Of a stretch of DNA of 64,000 nt, positions 34,270 to 43,142 are shown one piece after another. Made by a program: the position numbers and the translations under genes. The notes beneath the pieces were generated by a model. That model ran no database searches. It saw only the letters and a list, made by a program, of their open reading frames with translations, and was not told the DNA's origin. Each line of letters starts with the position of its first letter. Position 1 is the first letter of the stretch. This DNA comes from JAVBLW01 sp031553215. Its GTDB lineage: Bacteria; Bacillota_I; Bacilli_A; Acholeplasmatales; Anaeroplasmataceae. The stretch is taken from NCBI GenBank assembly GCA_031553215.1, contig JAVBLW010000006.1, positions 310,001 to 374,000 of the forward strand, written 5' to 3'.

Positions 34270-34524
34270 CTACTTAGCTGATTTTTGAACGTTTTGACTT
34301 TTTAAAATGTTCTTAACTGTAGTTGTTGGTTGAGCACCATTGTCTAACCATTTTGTAGCTAATTCTTTATTAACATTTACAGTAGCTGGATTTGTTAATG
34401 GATTATAAGTCCCAACGATTTCTAAAAATTTTCCATCGCGTGGTGATTTAGAATCACTTGCAACGATACGATATTGAGGGGCTTTTTTAGCTCCGAATCT
34501 TTGTAATCTAAGTTTAACTGCCAT
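34270..34524 (-). CDS. rpsP: 30S ribosomal protein S16
   Basis: The protein has 84 residues: AVKLRLQRFGAKKAPQYRIV, then SPRDGKFLEIVGTYNPL. The ATG at 34524 follows AGGAG by 7 bases; an in-frame ATG 27 bp upstream lacks a ribosome site. It is separated from rimM-trmD-rplS by khpA, addB, addA and the divergent YtaF-like gene. Confidence 0.97.
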   Translation of the reverse strand: MAVKLRLQRFGAKKAPQYRIVASDSKSPRDGKFLEIVGTYNPLTNPATVNVNKELATKWLDNGAQPTTTVKNILKSQNVQKSAK

Positions 34525-34600
34525 AATATCACTCCTTTTATTTTTTAACAATCTAATTATATCACAAAAAAAAAGAGTGTCAAGTTTTTTTTCTTGACAA

Positions 34601-34828
34601 TTAAAAAATAAATGAATTTAATCTTTCAGACGAGATATAAGCTTCTTTTATGCTATTATTTTGCTTAAACAAATTAAGTATATTCATTTCTTCTTTTTTA
34701 TCACAATATACAATAGCATAATTATTTTTATTTGAGATGTAGTAAATGTTTGCACGCTTGTTTGTTAAAATTTCTGTTAAATTATTTCTTTCGAATTCTA
34801 CGATAATTCTTGCTCTCTCTATTTTCAT
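34601..34828 (-). CDS. ylbG: YlbG-like (UPF0298) small protein
   Basis: The protein has 75 residues. RARIIVEFE at the start and RANIYYISNKNNYAIVYCDK in the middle match the YlbG pattern (GNIHYVSKRLKYVVLYC in Bacillus). The function is unknown. It ends the ylbD-E-F-G run, 10 bp after ylbF. Confidence 0.75.
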   Translation of the reverse strand: MKIERARIIVEFERNNLTEILTNKRANIYYISNKNNYAIVYCDKKEEMNILNLFKQNNSIKEAYISSERLNSFIF

Positions 34829-34838
34829 ATTATTCCCT

Positions 34839-35213
34839 CTATAATTCTATTTTCTTTGTTTGTTCAAACTTATTAGACATTGCCTTCTTAACTTCATTAA
34901 TAATTACATCTAATTTGCTTTGGAACATACTTTCTATTTTCTTATATTTTGTAACCAACTCATTAGTAAATAATTCGGCTTTTATTTCTGATAATTCTTT
35001 TTTATATTCCTCTAAATTAGGATGATGTTTCCCATATTGTAAGGCTTCAGCGTATTTTTCTTTAGCTTTATCAAACTTTAATATAAGATCTGACAAAGAA
35101 AAATTAATCTCTGCTTTCATTTCTTTAAGTAGTAAAAATTCATCACTTTGTTTTATTGAATCAACTAAAGCATATGCTTTATCAATAATATCATTATATT
35201 CCAAACTTATCAT
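34839..35213 (-). CDS. ylbF: YlbF-family regulator (RNase Y complex type)
   Basis: This 124-residue, nearly all-helical protein has the DUF964/Com_YlbF layout (LVDSIKQSDEFLLLKEMKAE, then YGKHHPNLEEYKKELSEIKA). In Bacillus YlbF joins YmcA and YaaT to direct RNase Y and to promote competence, sporulation and biofilm formation. Its place between ylbE and ylbG supports the call. Confidence 0.82.
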   Translation of the reverse strand: MISLEYNDIIDKAYALVDSIKQSDEFLLLKEMKAEINFSLSDLILKFDKAKEKYAEALQYGKHHPNLEEYKKELSEIKAELFTNELVTKYKKIESMFQSKLDVIINEVKKAMSNKFEQTKKIEL

Positions 35214-35221
35214 TCCTCTTA

Positions 35222-35434
35222 TTATTTTTTGTTAAAATATGAACCCAATGAAGATAATAGCGATAATCTATTAGATATCGTTTCTAACTTATCAACTGTT
35301 CTTATCTTCATATTTTGTTTTGCTTCAGCTATAAACTGATTAATCATCGATGGATCATAATGCAATATTTTATACCACCTTGGGTTATATCTTAAATATT
35401 CTAAAAACATGGGATTTTCATACATATATTGCAT
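35222..35434 (-). CDS. ylbE: YlbE-like small protein
   Basis: The protein has 70 residues. FLEYLRYNPRWYKILHYDP matches the YlbE signature (RxxPxWYRxLSRxP). The ATG at 35434 is chosen because AGGA lies 9 bases upstream, whereas an ATG at 35455 has none. The function is unknown. It directly follows ylbD. Confidence 0.72.
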   Translation of the reverse strand: MQYMYENPMFLEYLRYNPRWYKILHYDPSMINQFIAEAKQNMKIRTVDKLETISNRLSLLSSLGSYFNKK

Positions 35435-35445
35435 GTAATTATTTC

Positions 35446-35877
35446 CTAGTACCATTCGTCAAACTTCTTATCAAATAATGGATCTCCGGTTTTTTTAGCA
35501 GCACTTGCAGCTGTAGCTCCTCCACCAAATACTCCAATTAATTCAACAATTTTTTGAATACTACCAACATATTTGGTAATGGTGTCCGGATTTATTTTCT
35601 TTAAATATCCCATTGCATTTTTTATCATATCTTCTGTAGAAGATTTAGATTCTTTCGCTGCTTCTGATGATTCACTTTTAGCTTTAGAAGAAGTTTCTTC
35701 GGATTTTACATTTTCCTTTTTATCCTCTATTTTATATTCTTCCCAAACCATATCATCATTTAAAATAGTCCAATCTTCGTATATTTGTTGCCAGGTTTTA
35801 TTTCTATTTTTGACTTCTAGTTTTAACAAAGGGTGTCTTTTTATAAATTCTTTAAATTCTTCTAAATTAGTTGCCAC
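35446..35877 (-). CDS. ylbD: YlbD-like putative spore coat protein
   Basis: The protein has 143 residues. FKEFIKRHPLLKLEVKNRNK then TWQQIYEDW matches the YlbD coat protein start (KKHPGLIKEVRNGKKTWQELYEEW). The middle is a low-complexity Ser/Lys/Glu stretch (residues 55-85) and the C-terminus is glycine/alanine-rich. The GTG at 35877 has AGGAAG 8 bases upstream. It supports a spore-forming host. Confidence 0.75.
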   Translation of the reverse strand: MATNLEEFKEFIKRHPLLKLEVKNRNKTWQQIYEDWTILNDDMVWEEYKIEDKKENVKSEETSSKAKSESSEAAKESKSSTEDMIKNAMGYLKKINPDTITKYVGSIQKIVELIGVFGGGATAASAAKKTGDPLFDKKFDEWY

Positions 35878-35925
35878 AAATATCACTTCCTATTGTAATA
35901 TATGACAAAATTCTTTTTTTGTTAA

Positions 35926-37188
35926 TTATCCAGCAATTTTTATTGTTTCTTCTTCATTATCTAATTGAACATTTGATATATTTTCAAATCTACTACTGAT
36001 TTTCTTACTTGTTGTATTCAGATCTTTAACGTTTTTACTTACGCTGTCAATACTATTAGCAAGCTTTTCCCATCTTATTTGATATCTTTCAAATTCTTCT
36101 GATAACTTAATAAGCTCTTCTTGAATTATTTTTGAATACTTATCTCTCTCCATATTCTTTAATACGACTTGTACAGTTGTAAGAAGACTCATTAAAGTTG
36201 TTGGACTAGCAATCCATACTTTTTTATTTTGACTATGAGCAATAATGTCTTCATGATATGCATTTATTTCTGCAAATATTGCCTCACTTGGTAAAAACAT
36301 TATTGCTTGGTCAGCTGTAACAGTCGGAATAATATACTTTGATGATATATCATCAATATGTTTTTTAACATCTTGTTTAAATTGTTTCTTTGCTTGTAAT
36401 CTTTCTGTTTCTGATAAATCTGGATTAAACATTTTTTGATAATTTTCAAGTGGAAACTTAGAATCAATTGCAAGTTCACCAAGTGGTTCTGGCAAATGTA
36501 ATATACAATCTACTCTGGTTCCATTTGATAGTACGTATTGTTCTTCAAATATTCTTCTATTATTTTCTCCAAATAATGATTCTAAAATATTATTTAGTTG
36601 CACTTCTCCAAATGCTCCTCTAGAACGTTTGTCTGTTAATACATCTTGTAATGATACAATATTTGTTGATAGTTTTTCTATTTGTTTTTGTGCATCATCT
36701 ATTTTTTGAAGTCTTTCCATAATATCAACGAACGTCTTACTTGTTTTTTCGAATCCTTCAGTCAATTTCTTTTCAACTTTATCGTTAAGTTTATCCATTT
36801 CCTGATTTAATCTATTAGTATAATTATTAATTTTTTCATCTAGGAACTTCATCATATTTTCTTTGAACTTTTCTTGTTCTTTTAAATTGATTGTATTATT
36901 AGTAGTTAAATTAGCAATTATTACTTCTTTAAAAGTAGCTAGTTCTTTAATTACCATAATATTTATTTTATTTAAGTCTTCTAGCATTGCTCTATTATTC
37001 TTATTTAATTCCTCTATAACATCTTTGTTATTTCGATTGAATTCTAAATTAAATTCTTTTACAATTGCTTCTTTTTGATCATTTAGGTATTTCTCAACTT
37101 GGACAATTGAATCTGATTTCTTTTTAAGAATAATCACACTTTGCATGCCTATAACAATAATCAATAATCCTATAATTACATATTCCAT
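35926..37188 (-). CDS. rmuC: DNA recombination protein RmuC
   Basis: The protein has 420 residues. It has an N-terminal membrane anchor (YVIIGLLIIVIGMQSVIIL), a long coiled coil (about 30-170) and the RmuC nuclease-like domain with SRGAFGEVQLNNILE, RVDCILHLP and LAIDSKFPLENY. RmuC limits inversion at short repeats. The ATG at 37188 follows GGTGG. Confidence 0.93.
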   Translation of the reverse strand: MEYVIIGLLIIVIGMQSVIILKKKSDSIVQVEKYLNDQKEAIVKEFNLEFNRNNKDVIEELNKNNRAMLEDLNKINIMVIKELATFKEVIIANLTTNNTINLKEQEKFKENMMKFLDEKINNYTNRLNQEMDKLNDKVEKKLTEGFEKTSKTFVDIMERLQKIDDAQKQIEKLSTNIVSLQDVLTDKRSRGAFGEVQLNNILESLFGENNRRIFEEQYVLSNGTRVDCILHLPEPLGELAIDSKFPLENYQKMFNPDLSETERLQAKKQFKQDVKKHIDDISSKYIIPTVTADQAIMFLPSEAIFAEINAYHEDIIAHSQNKKVWIASPTTLMSLLTTVQVVLKNMERDKYSKIIQEELIKLSEEFERYQIRWEKLANSIDSVSKNVKDLNTTSKKISSRFENISNVQLDNEEETIKIAG

Positions 37189-37230
37189 CAAAACACCACC
37201 TAATGAAAAAATTATATCATTTTTTGTATT

Positions 37231-38763
37231 CTATTGCAAAGATTTATTACTATTTATCTTAGACGCTGAAATACTTATTATTTTTAAAATCAATAAATAA
37301 ATTAAATAGAAGAATGGTATATAAATTATAAATCCAATAATATATGTTTTATAATTGTGCATATCTATAGCGATAATATTCCTAAATAGGCGTAAGCATA
37401 ACATTGCTACTATACCAGCAACGATGTGCATTAAAACTTTCAAAATGAAAGAACCATATTTTATAATCTTTTCTTTATTCAATACATATACGCTTATACA
37501 TATTGCAAAAATTGAAGCTATAAATGAACTTACTATAACTCCTTTATAGCATATATTTCTTATTAGAATGACATTTCCTAAGTATTTAAGTCCAAATGAC
37601 AATAAGGTAGCTAATATAAGAATTTTGCCCTTATTTATTCCTTGCATAATACCTATCAAAACTTTATTCATTCCATAAGATGCGATTAATATCGAACTAT
37701 ATTTTAATACACTTACTCCAATTCCATCCCCCTGATAAAAGAAATGATAAATTGGATCTGCAAAGATAAAAAAGATGAATACCATTGGTATTATCATCAT
37801 ATTAGATAAGAATAAAATTTTTGATATTCCATTAGTTTTTTCATCAATTGCATTTTGTTCATTAGCCCTGGTTAGATTAGGCAATATTGCTGAAGCTAAA
37901 GATTGTGCTAATATAATAGGGATAATAATTAATCTGCTTGTTTCAAAAGAGAATGCACGATAATAATCTAACACATGCGGACTACTACAATATTTCATAA
38001 AGGTTACTGAATCTATCATTTGATATACCGAAAGGAATATAGTTGTAAATCCAATACTTATACATACTCTAACTAAAGTTCTTTTATATTCAAATTTTAC
38101 TTGTTCTTTTATTCTATATTTTTTGGTAAAAAAACTTAAGAATATTAAGGATACTAAACTACCAACAAATGCCGCACCAACCGCAATAAAAACTGCATAT
38201 TTATAGTGCATTTGCCTTACCTTTATTATATAGTATGTTGATATTAGGATAATCGTCACTCTTATAAATTGTTCAATAATAATACTTATAGAGGAAGGAA
38301 CTACTCTAAGTGTTCCTTGTAAAAATCCTCTAAAGAAACATAATAATGGAGTTACTAAGAGAGATAAGCTGACTACTCTTATCGCAGTAATAATATCAGT
38401 TAAATCTGTAACCTTATTACTTAATTGAAGTTTTACATATGGTACTGCTAAAGCATTTAAAAGTAGAAAAGAGATTACTCCTATTATTATCATTAATATA
38501 GTTGTTTTACGCAATAAATAGGAAGCCTTTCCTTCCTCGTTATTAGCCATTATTTTACTAACTAGTTTACTTGTTCCTGGAATCAGTCCCAATGTTGTAA
38601 TATCAGTAAAAAATATATACGGTACATAAGCGTAGGTATATAAATTTGTCCCTTCTTTTCCAACCATACGGGCAAACGGGAAAATAAAGATTAATCCTAA
38701 AATTTTTACTAAAATATTACTGAAACCTAAAATAAATGCTTGTTTATAGATTCTTTTGTACAT
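37231..38763 (-). CDS. MOP-superfamily lipid-linked oligosaccharide flippase (SpoVB/MurJ-like)
   Basis: The protein has 510 residues and about 14 membrane spans. The N-terminus FILGFSNILVKILGLIFIFP then FARMVGKEGTNLYTYAY is typical of SpoVB/YtgP-type polysaccharide exporters, which flip lipid II or related intermediates. A cortex (SpoVB) or vegetative (MurJ-like) role cannot be separated by sequence. It stands alone, 40 bp upstream of rmuC. Confidence 0.85.
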   Translation of the reverse strand: MYKRIYKQAFILGFSNILVKILGLIFIFPFARMVGKEGTNLYTYAYVPYIFFTDITTLGLIPGTSKLVSKIMANNEEGKASYLLRKTTILMIIIGVISFLLLNALAVPYVKLQLSNKVTDLTDIITAIRVVSLSLLVTPLLCFFRGFLQGTLRVVPSSISIIIEQFIRVTIILISTYYIIKVRQMHYKYAVFIAVGAAFVGSLVSLIFLSFFTKKYRIKEQVKFEYKRTLVRVCISIGFTTIFLSVYQMIDSVTFMKYCSSPHVLDYYRAFSFETSRLIIIPIILAQSLASAILPNLTRANEQNAIDEKTNGISKILFLSNMMIIPMVFIFFIFADPIYHFFYQGDGIGVSVLKYSSILIASYGMNKVLIGIMQGINKGKILILATLLSFGLKYLGNVILIRNICYKGVIVSSFIASIFAICISVYVLNKEKIIKYGSFILKVLMHIVAGIVAMLCLRLFRNIIAIDMHNYKTYIIGFIIYIPFFYLIYLLILKIISISASKINSNKSLQ

Positions 38764-38840
38764 CAAATCACCATTTTTATTATTATCATTTATTAATTAT
38801 TTATAACTTACAATCATAATATATATTGGGAGTGATTTTC

Positions 38841-39038
38841 GTGTTTAAACAAAAAAATAATTCTGCGTATAATTCTAATGGATATTATGAAAATTCGCAG
38901 TTTCAACGACTTTACTATGAAATAGAGGAGTTAAATAGAAAACTACGAAATTTAAATAATCGTCTAAGACGTGTCGAAGGTTTTCTTGGATTAAGAACGG
39001 ATGATAAATATGAAAAAGATAGTTATTCAGATGAATAA
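38841..39038 (+). CDS. Small coiled-coil protein of unknown function
   Basis: The protein has 65 residues. A Tyr/Asn-rich start (NNSAYNSNGYYENSQFQRLY) precedes an amphipathic helix YEIEELNRKLRNLNNRLRRV and an acidic end. The start is GTG at 38841 after GGGAGTGA. It is not recognised as any family. The composition and its position next to a YjcZ-like gene suggest a spore-associated peptide, which is inference. Confidence 0.55.
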   Translation: MFKQKNNSAYNSNGYYENSQFQRLYYEIEELNRKLRNLNNRLRRVEGFLGLRTDDKYEKDSYSDE

Positions 39039-39106
39039 ATAAAGGCAAAAGCACAGCACACTTTTTAAAACTTGCATATCTTATTATTAGGCAAGGAGGT
39101 GTCTGT

Positions 39107-39259
39107 ATGTATTACTATGGAATGGCAGGGGGATACCCTCAAGGATATGGTTATAACCCTTGTTGCTGCCAAAATCAAAACCGTGGAGGATGCGGATATG
39201 CTTTAATTTTAGTGTTATTTATCCTACTTGTAATCATTGGTGCATCAGCTTGGTACTAA
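39107..39259 (+). CDS. YjcZ-family small spore-associated membrane peptide
   Basis: The protein has 50 residues. A Gly/Tyr-rich start (MYYYGMAGGYPQGYGYN) leads into a CCC triplet and a second Cys, then one membrane helix YALILVLFILLVIIGASAWY. The helix matches the YjcZ sporulation family (FALIVVLFILLIIVGA). AAGGAGG lies 8 bases before the ATG. The CCC cluster is unusual for the family. It lies between the coiled-coil peptide and def. Confidence 0.8.
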   Translation: MYYYGMAGGYPQGYGYNPCCCQNQNRGGCGYALILVLFILLVIIGASAWY

Positions 39260-39311
39260 AATAATGGAAATTTATTTCGCCTTGTGTTATAATACATAAG
39301 GTGATTATTTT

Positions 39312-39899
39312 ATGTACTTAAGTAAAGATATTATTAGAGAAGGAAATCCGCTTTTAAAGCAAAAATGTAAAGATGTCTCTTTACCTCTTAATGAAGAAGA
39401 TTTAAATATATTAAAAGGTTTATACGAATATGTAATTATTTCTTCTATTGAACAATTAGTTGAACAATATAAAATTAGGCCTGGTGTTGGTATAGCTGCT
39501 CCACAAGTTGGGGTTTTAAAGAGAATGTTTGCAATCAATTTCAATGATTTTCTAGATGAAAACAATAAAAGATATTCAATGGCAATTATTAATCCGACAA
39601 TCATTAAAAAAAGTGATGATTTAGTTTATTTACCTGGTGGTGAAGGATGCCTTAGTGTTGATAGAAACACTGGAGAACTTATTACCCCAAGACATTATGA
39701 AATAACATTTAAAGCTCATATATATGATTTTAATACTAATAAATTAAAATCTACTACTATGACTTTAAGTGGTTATCCTGCAATTGTTTTTCAACATGAA
39801 TATGATCATTTAGATGGAATACTTTTTACTGATAAAATGTATCCTAATCTAGATGCCTCACCATTATATGAAATTGATGATTCCGAGACTCAAGAATAA
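39312..39899 (+). CDS. def: Peptide deformylase
   Basis: The protein has 195 residues with motif I GVGIAAPQVG, motif II EGCLSV (metal Cys) and motif III QHEYDHLDG (two metal His and catalytic Glu). It removes the N-formyl group from nascent proteins. The length and the insertions fit the type 2 deformylases of Gram-positives. Confidence 0.96.
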   Translation: MYLSKDIIREGNPLLKQKCKDVSLPLNEEDLNILKGLYEYVIISSIEQLVEQYKIRPGVGIAAPQVGVLKRMFAINFNDFLDENNKRYSMAIINPTIIKKSDDLVYLPGGEGCLSVDRNTGELITPRHYEITFKAHIYDFNTNKLKSTTMTLSGYPAIVFQHEYDHLDGILFTDKMYPNLDASPLYEIDDSETQE

Positions 39900-39923
39900 A
39901 AGCTTCAAATTGAAGCTTTTTTT
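39896..39923. terminator. Bidirectional terminator between def and the convergent TrmH gene
   Basis: AAAGCTTCAA/TTGAAGCTTT stem with A-run and T-run. Confidence 0.85.
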
Positions 39924-40626
39924 ATTTTTTATTTAATTCATACATTAGTATTCCACCTGCAACACTAACATTTAATGATTCAGTATTATCTAATTTTATA
40001 TGAAGATTTTTTAAATTTAACTTCTTAATTTCAGTACTAACACCACTGCCTTCACTACCTAGTATAAGAGCAAACTTTTGATTCTTATTAATTTCATCAA
40101 CCGTTTTTCCATTTTCTACATCAGTACTATATACATCGTGAGTATCTCTAATTTTTTCTATAAATTCTATCTTGTCCCCATGAATAAAATTAAGCTTAAA
40201 AATAGCGCCTTGACTGCTTCTAATGACTTTATCATTATAAATATCAACCATATTATCAGAAATAAAAATAGTTTTAAAGTTAAAAGCTACCGCACTTCTC
40301 ATTAAGGTTCCAACATTTCCTGGATCTTGGAGTTGATCTAGTATTAAGATTTTATCAGATAAATCCTTTTTTTCTAGCATTTTACAAACTCCAATTTGAT
40401 TTACAACAGTATTAGTGTTACAAATCTTTTTCATAACTTGTTCACTAACTAGTTGTCCATCTAAATTTTCTTTGGTTGTATATGCCTCAACAAGGACATT
40501 TTGTTTTTTTGCTTCTAATACTAGATGCTCACCTTCAACTAAAAACAATTTCATTTCCTTACGGTACTTAGCAGTATTAAGTTTAGCTATTTCTTTTATT
40601 CTTTCATTATTAACAGATGTAATCAT
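39922..40626 (-). CDS. TrmH (SpoU)-family RNA 2'-O-methyltransferase
   Basis: The protein has 234 residues. It has the N-terminal substrate-binding domain FLVEGEHLVLEA and a SPOUT knot with LDQLQDPGNVGTLMRSA, LILGSEGSGVS and SLNVSVAGGILMYEL. It methylates an rRNA or tRNA ribose; the target cannot be named. A second family member lies at 48056-48850. Confidence 0.92.
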   Translation of the reverse strand: MITSVNNERIKEIAKLNTAKYRKEMKLFLVEGEHLVLEAKKQNVLVEAYTTKENLDGQLVSEQVMKKICNTNTVVNQIGVCKMLEKKDLSDKILILDQLQDPGNVGTLMRSAVAFNFKTIFISDNMVDIYNDKVIRSSQGAIFKLNFIHGDKIEFIEKIRDTHDVYSTDVENGKTVDEINKNQKFALILGSEGSGVSTEIKKLNLKNLHIKLDNTESLNVSVAGGILMYELNKK

Positions 40627-40659
40627 ACTATCATTTCCTTTATGAAAATTATAGCATAA

Positions 40660-40684
40660 AAAAGGTGGATTTTATCCACCTTAT
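40660..40684 (-). terminator. Terminator of the SASP gene
   Basis: AAGGTGGAT-TTT-ATCCACCTT stem and a T-run on the minus strand. Confidence 0.85.
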
Positions 40685-40690
40685 TTTTTA

Positions 40691-41041
40691 TTAATAATTT
40701 GAGTTTTGTTTACCTTTAGATACTAATTTCTTAGTCATAGATCCACCTACTGAACCATTGCTTCTTGCAGAAGCGTCAGCTCCTAATTGAACACCAAGTT
40801 CACTTGCTGTTTCAGCCTTCATTGCTTGGCTATCAACACCTTGTTTACCTTTTGAAACTAATTGTTTAGTAATTTGCCCTCCAACACGACCATTGTCTCT
40901 TGAAGATGCATCGGGACCGATTTGAACTCCTAATTCATCAGCAACCTCATATTTCATGTTTGAATTATTTTTTGAATTCATATTGCTGTTTGTATTTGAG
41001 TAAGATCCATTTGTAGAAGTTTTATTGCTATTTGCTGCCAT
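40691..41041 (-). CDS. Tandem-domain alpha/beta-type small acid-soluble spore protein (SASP)
   Basis: The protein has 116 residues. An Asn/Ser-rich leader (1-28) is followed by two copies of the SASP core at residues 29-67 and 74-112, with a 45-residue period. Each has ELGVQ(I/L)G-x-DAS-x-R-x-NG-x-VGG and ends TK-x-LVSKGKQ. YEVAD and AETAS mark possible germination-protease sites. Ordinary alpha/beta SASPs carry one core in about 60-70 residues. They saturate and protect spore DNA. A strong AAGGAGG precedes the ATG. This is the clearest sign that the host forms endospores. Confidence 0.9.
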   Translation of the reverse strand: MAANSNKTSTNGSYSNTNSNMNSKNNSNMKYEVADELGVQIGPDASSRDNGRVGGQITKQLVSKGKQGVDSQAMKAETASELGVQLGADASARSNGSVGGSMTKKLVSKGKQNSNY

Positions 41042-41119
41042 ATTACTTCACCTCCTTGCAAATATATATTTTGCAAAAAGATTAAATTTTATACATACTA
41101 TGACAAAATATTGTTATTT

Positions 41120-42343
41120 TTATAAAACTTCTCTTACTTCTAGCCCTAATAAGGTCAAATCTAGGTCAGAATTTACATCAATTTCAATTGATTTTATATT
41201 ATTTACCGTCTCTTCTATCATTGCTTCATAATCAAAGGCTTTTTCATATGCTTCACATTTTTCAATTTTTGGGTGTGTAGCTGGAGCTTTTGGTACATAA
41301 ACTGTACAACAATCTTCAAATGGTTTAATAGATAAATCAAAAGTTTTAATCTTTCTAGAAATTTTAATTATATCATTTTTATCATATGTAGCTAATGGTC
41401 TTATAATGGGCATGCTAGTCACACTATTTATTGTATTCATACTATAAAGAGTTTGGCTTGCTACTTGACCAACTGATTCACCATTTATAATAACTAGGAT
41501 ATCACGTTTCTTTGCTAACTTATCGCAAATGCGGTACATCATTCTTCTCATAATTGTTATATTATATGATTCAGGAATATTATCGAGTAATGCCATATGT
41601 ATTTCTTTAAAAGGAACCATATGTAGTATGATCTTATTATTTGGTGCATACTTAGCCATTATTTTAACTAAATCAACCACTTTTTGAGCTGACTCAATGC
41701 TTGTTAGAGGTGTAGATTCAAAATGAATACATTCAATTTGAATACCTTGTTTTTGAGCAAGATATCCACAAACTGGTGAATCAATTCCCCCGCTTAACAT
41801 AACTAAACCTTTTCCAGCCACTCCAACGGGGAAACCACCCATACCTTTTATATCATTAATATATAGATATGTATAATCTTCTCTTATTTCTACATGAAGT
41901 GTAATTTCTGGATTATGAACATCCGTCTTAATATTTTTATTATTAACAAGAAGATGTGCACTTACTACTTTAGTTACCTCTTGACTAGTTAAAGGAAATT
42001 TCTTATTTGCTCTTTTAGTTTCAGTTTTAAATGTCATTGGTTTTTTTACTTCTTCATTGATTAATTCCAATGCTTTATTTTTTATATCTTCTAAATTATT
42101 TTCACATCTAACTACCAAGCTATATGAAGATAATCCTGATACCATATCTAATCCTTCAATTACTTTATTATAATCTTCATCTAGTAGATCAATATATATT
42201 CTATCATGGGTATTTCTTATTATCACATTTAGACCCTTTAATTTTAAATTTACTAATCTATATAGTCTATTTAAAAATTCTTGTTTATTCTTACCTTTTA
42301 ACGTTAAATCACCATAACGCACTAATATTTGATTATAAATCAT
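41120..42343 (-). CDS. thiI: tRNA sulfurtransferase ThiI (4-thiouridine synthesis)
   Basis: The protein has 407 residues. It has an N-terminal ferredoxin-like/THUMP region (residues 1-165), the PP-loop MLSGGIDSPVCGYLAQK and SVGQVASQTL. The rhodanese domain with the second catalytic cysteine found in E. coli is absent, as is normal in Bacillota. It activates tRNA U8 with ATP and receives sulfur from a cysteine desulfurase. No desulfurase gene is adjacent; SufS at the right edge is the only one in the window. Confidence 0.95.
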   Translation of the reverse strand: MIYNQILVRYGDLTLKGKNKQEFLNRLYRLVNLKLKGLNVIIRNTHDRIYIDLLDEDYNKVIEGLDMVSGLSSYSLVVRCENNLEDIKNKALELINEEVKKPMTFKTETKRANKKFPLTSQEVTKVVSAHLLVNNKNIKTDVHNPEITLHVEIREDYTYLYINDIKGMGGFPVGVAGKGLVMLSGGIDSPVCGYLAQKQGIQIECIHFESTPLTSIESAQKVVDLVKIMAKYAPNNKIILHMVPFKEIHMALLDNIPESYNITIMRRMMYRICDKLAKKRDILVIINGESVGQVASQTLYSMNTINSVTSMPIIRPLATYDKNDIIKISRKIKTFDLSIKPFEDCCTVYVPKAPATHPKIEKCEAYEKAFDYEAMIEETVNNIKSIEIDVNSDLDLTLLGLEVREVL

Positions 42344-42463
42344 ATTTTCAACTCCAATATATGCGTATATTGTATATTATTTAGGACTAAAAGTCAAAAA
42401 ATGATTTTTTATATTATCTGCTTTTTAAGTATTTTTATGTTAAAATAATTCTAGGTGATTAAT

Positions 42464-42934
42464 TTGATTAGATTTGGAAATATAAATGATTTAAATGAAA
42501 TATTAGAATTAGTAAAATTAGTAAAAATAGATATTAAAAATAGGAATTTAAATATTTGGCAAGATGATTATCCAAATATCGAAATTATTAAAGACGATTT
42601 AAATAATAAATCATTGGTTTTCATATTAGATAATAAAATAGTTGGATTTATGGCTACCCTGCCAAACAAAGTGGATTTATTTGAAGATTCTTTTAATATT
42701 CATAATAATTTTTTATTCTTCACTAGAGTTATGGTGAATCCTAATTATAGAAGACTAGGTATTGCTAAAGAAATGTTTGAACATGCATTCAAATTGGATT
42801 ATAGTAGTTTTCGTATTACTGTAGTAACAGAAAATACTAATGCGAAGCAATTATACATTAATCTAGGCTTCAAATTAGTTGGCAATAAGGAATATCCTTG
42901 GGGTGCACATGAATTATATGAGAAAACAAAATAA
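42464..42934 (+). CDS. GNAT-family N-acetyltransferase
   Basis: The protein has 156 residues. The acetyl-CoA site is RVMVNPNYRRLGIAKEMFE and the C-terminal motif is TENTNAKQLYINLGFKLVG. The TTG at 42464 is 5 bases after AGGTGA; a GTG at 42455 overlaps that site. The substrate is unknown. Confidence 0.85.
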   Translation: MIRFGNINDLNEILELVKLVKIDIKNRNLNIWQDDYPNIEIIKDDLNNKSLVFILDNKIVGFMATLPNKVDLFEDSFNIHNNFLFFTRVMVNPNYRRLGIAKEMFEHAFKLDYSSFRITVVTENTNAKQLYINLGFKLVGNKEYPWGAHELYEKTK

Positions 42935-42937
42935 AAC

Positions 42938-42966
42938 TTGACTTTAGATACTATTTTTTATATAAT
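42938..42966 (+). promoter_or_regulatory. Promoter of rpsD
   Basis: TTGACT and TATAAT with a 17-bp spacer, immediately after the GNAT stop codon. Confidence 0.85.
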
Positions 42967-42972
42967 AGAAAA

Positions 42973-43136
42973 GCATGGGTAAAAAGCAGCTGTTTCTTTG
43001 GCTGTAAAAACATCTTATCCCTATAGGAGGAGTCTAAGTAACCACGGCTGCTTTTGGTGAAATGACTAATATTAGATGTTCTACAATAAAAAGAAATTCG
43101 ATTCTTTTCTCCCCATAATAAGACATACAGGAGGAA
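42973..43136 (+). ncRNA. rpsD leader RNA (S4-binding autoregulatory leader)
   Basis: The leader of about 165 bases has the long-range pair AAAAGCAGC (42982-42990) with GCTGCTTTT (43047-43055) enclosing GGCTGT and CTATAGGAGGAGTC segments, followed by a second hairpin AAAAGAA/TTCTTTT. This resembles the structured S4-repressed leader of Bacillota rpsD. The pairing was checked by eye only. Confidence 0.65.
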
Positions 43137-43142
43137 AATAAA

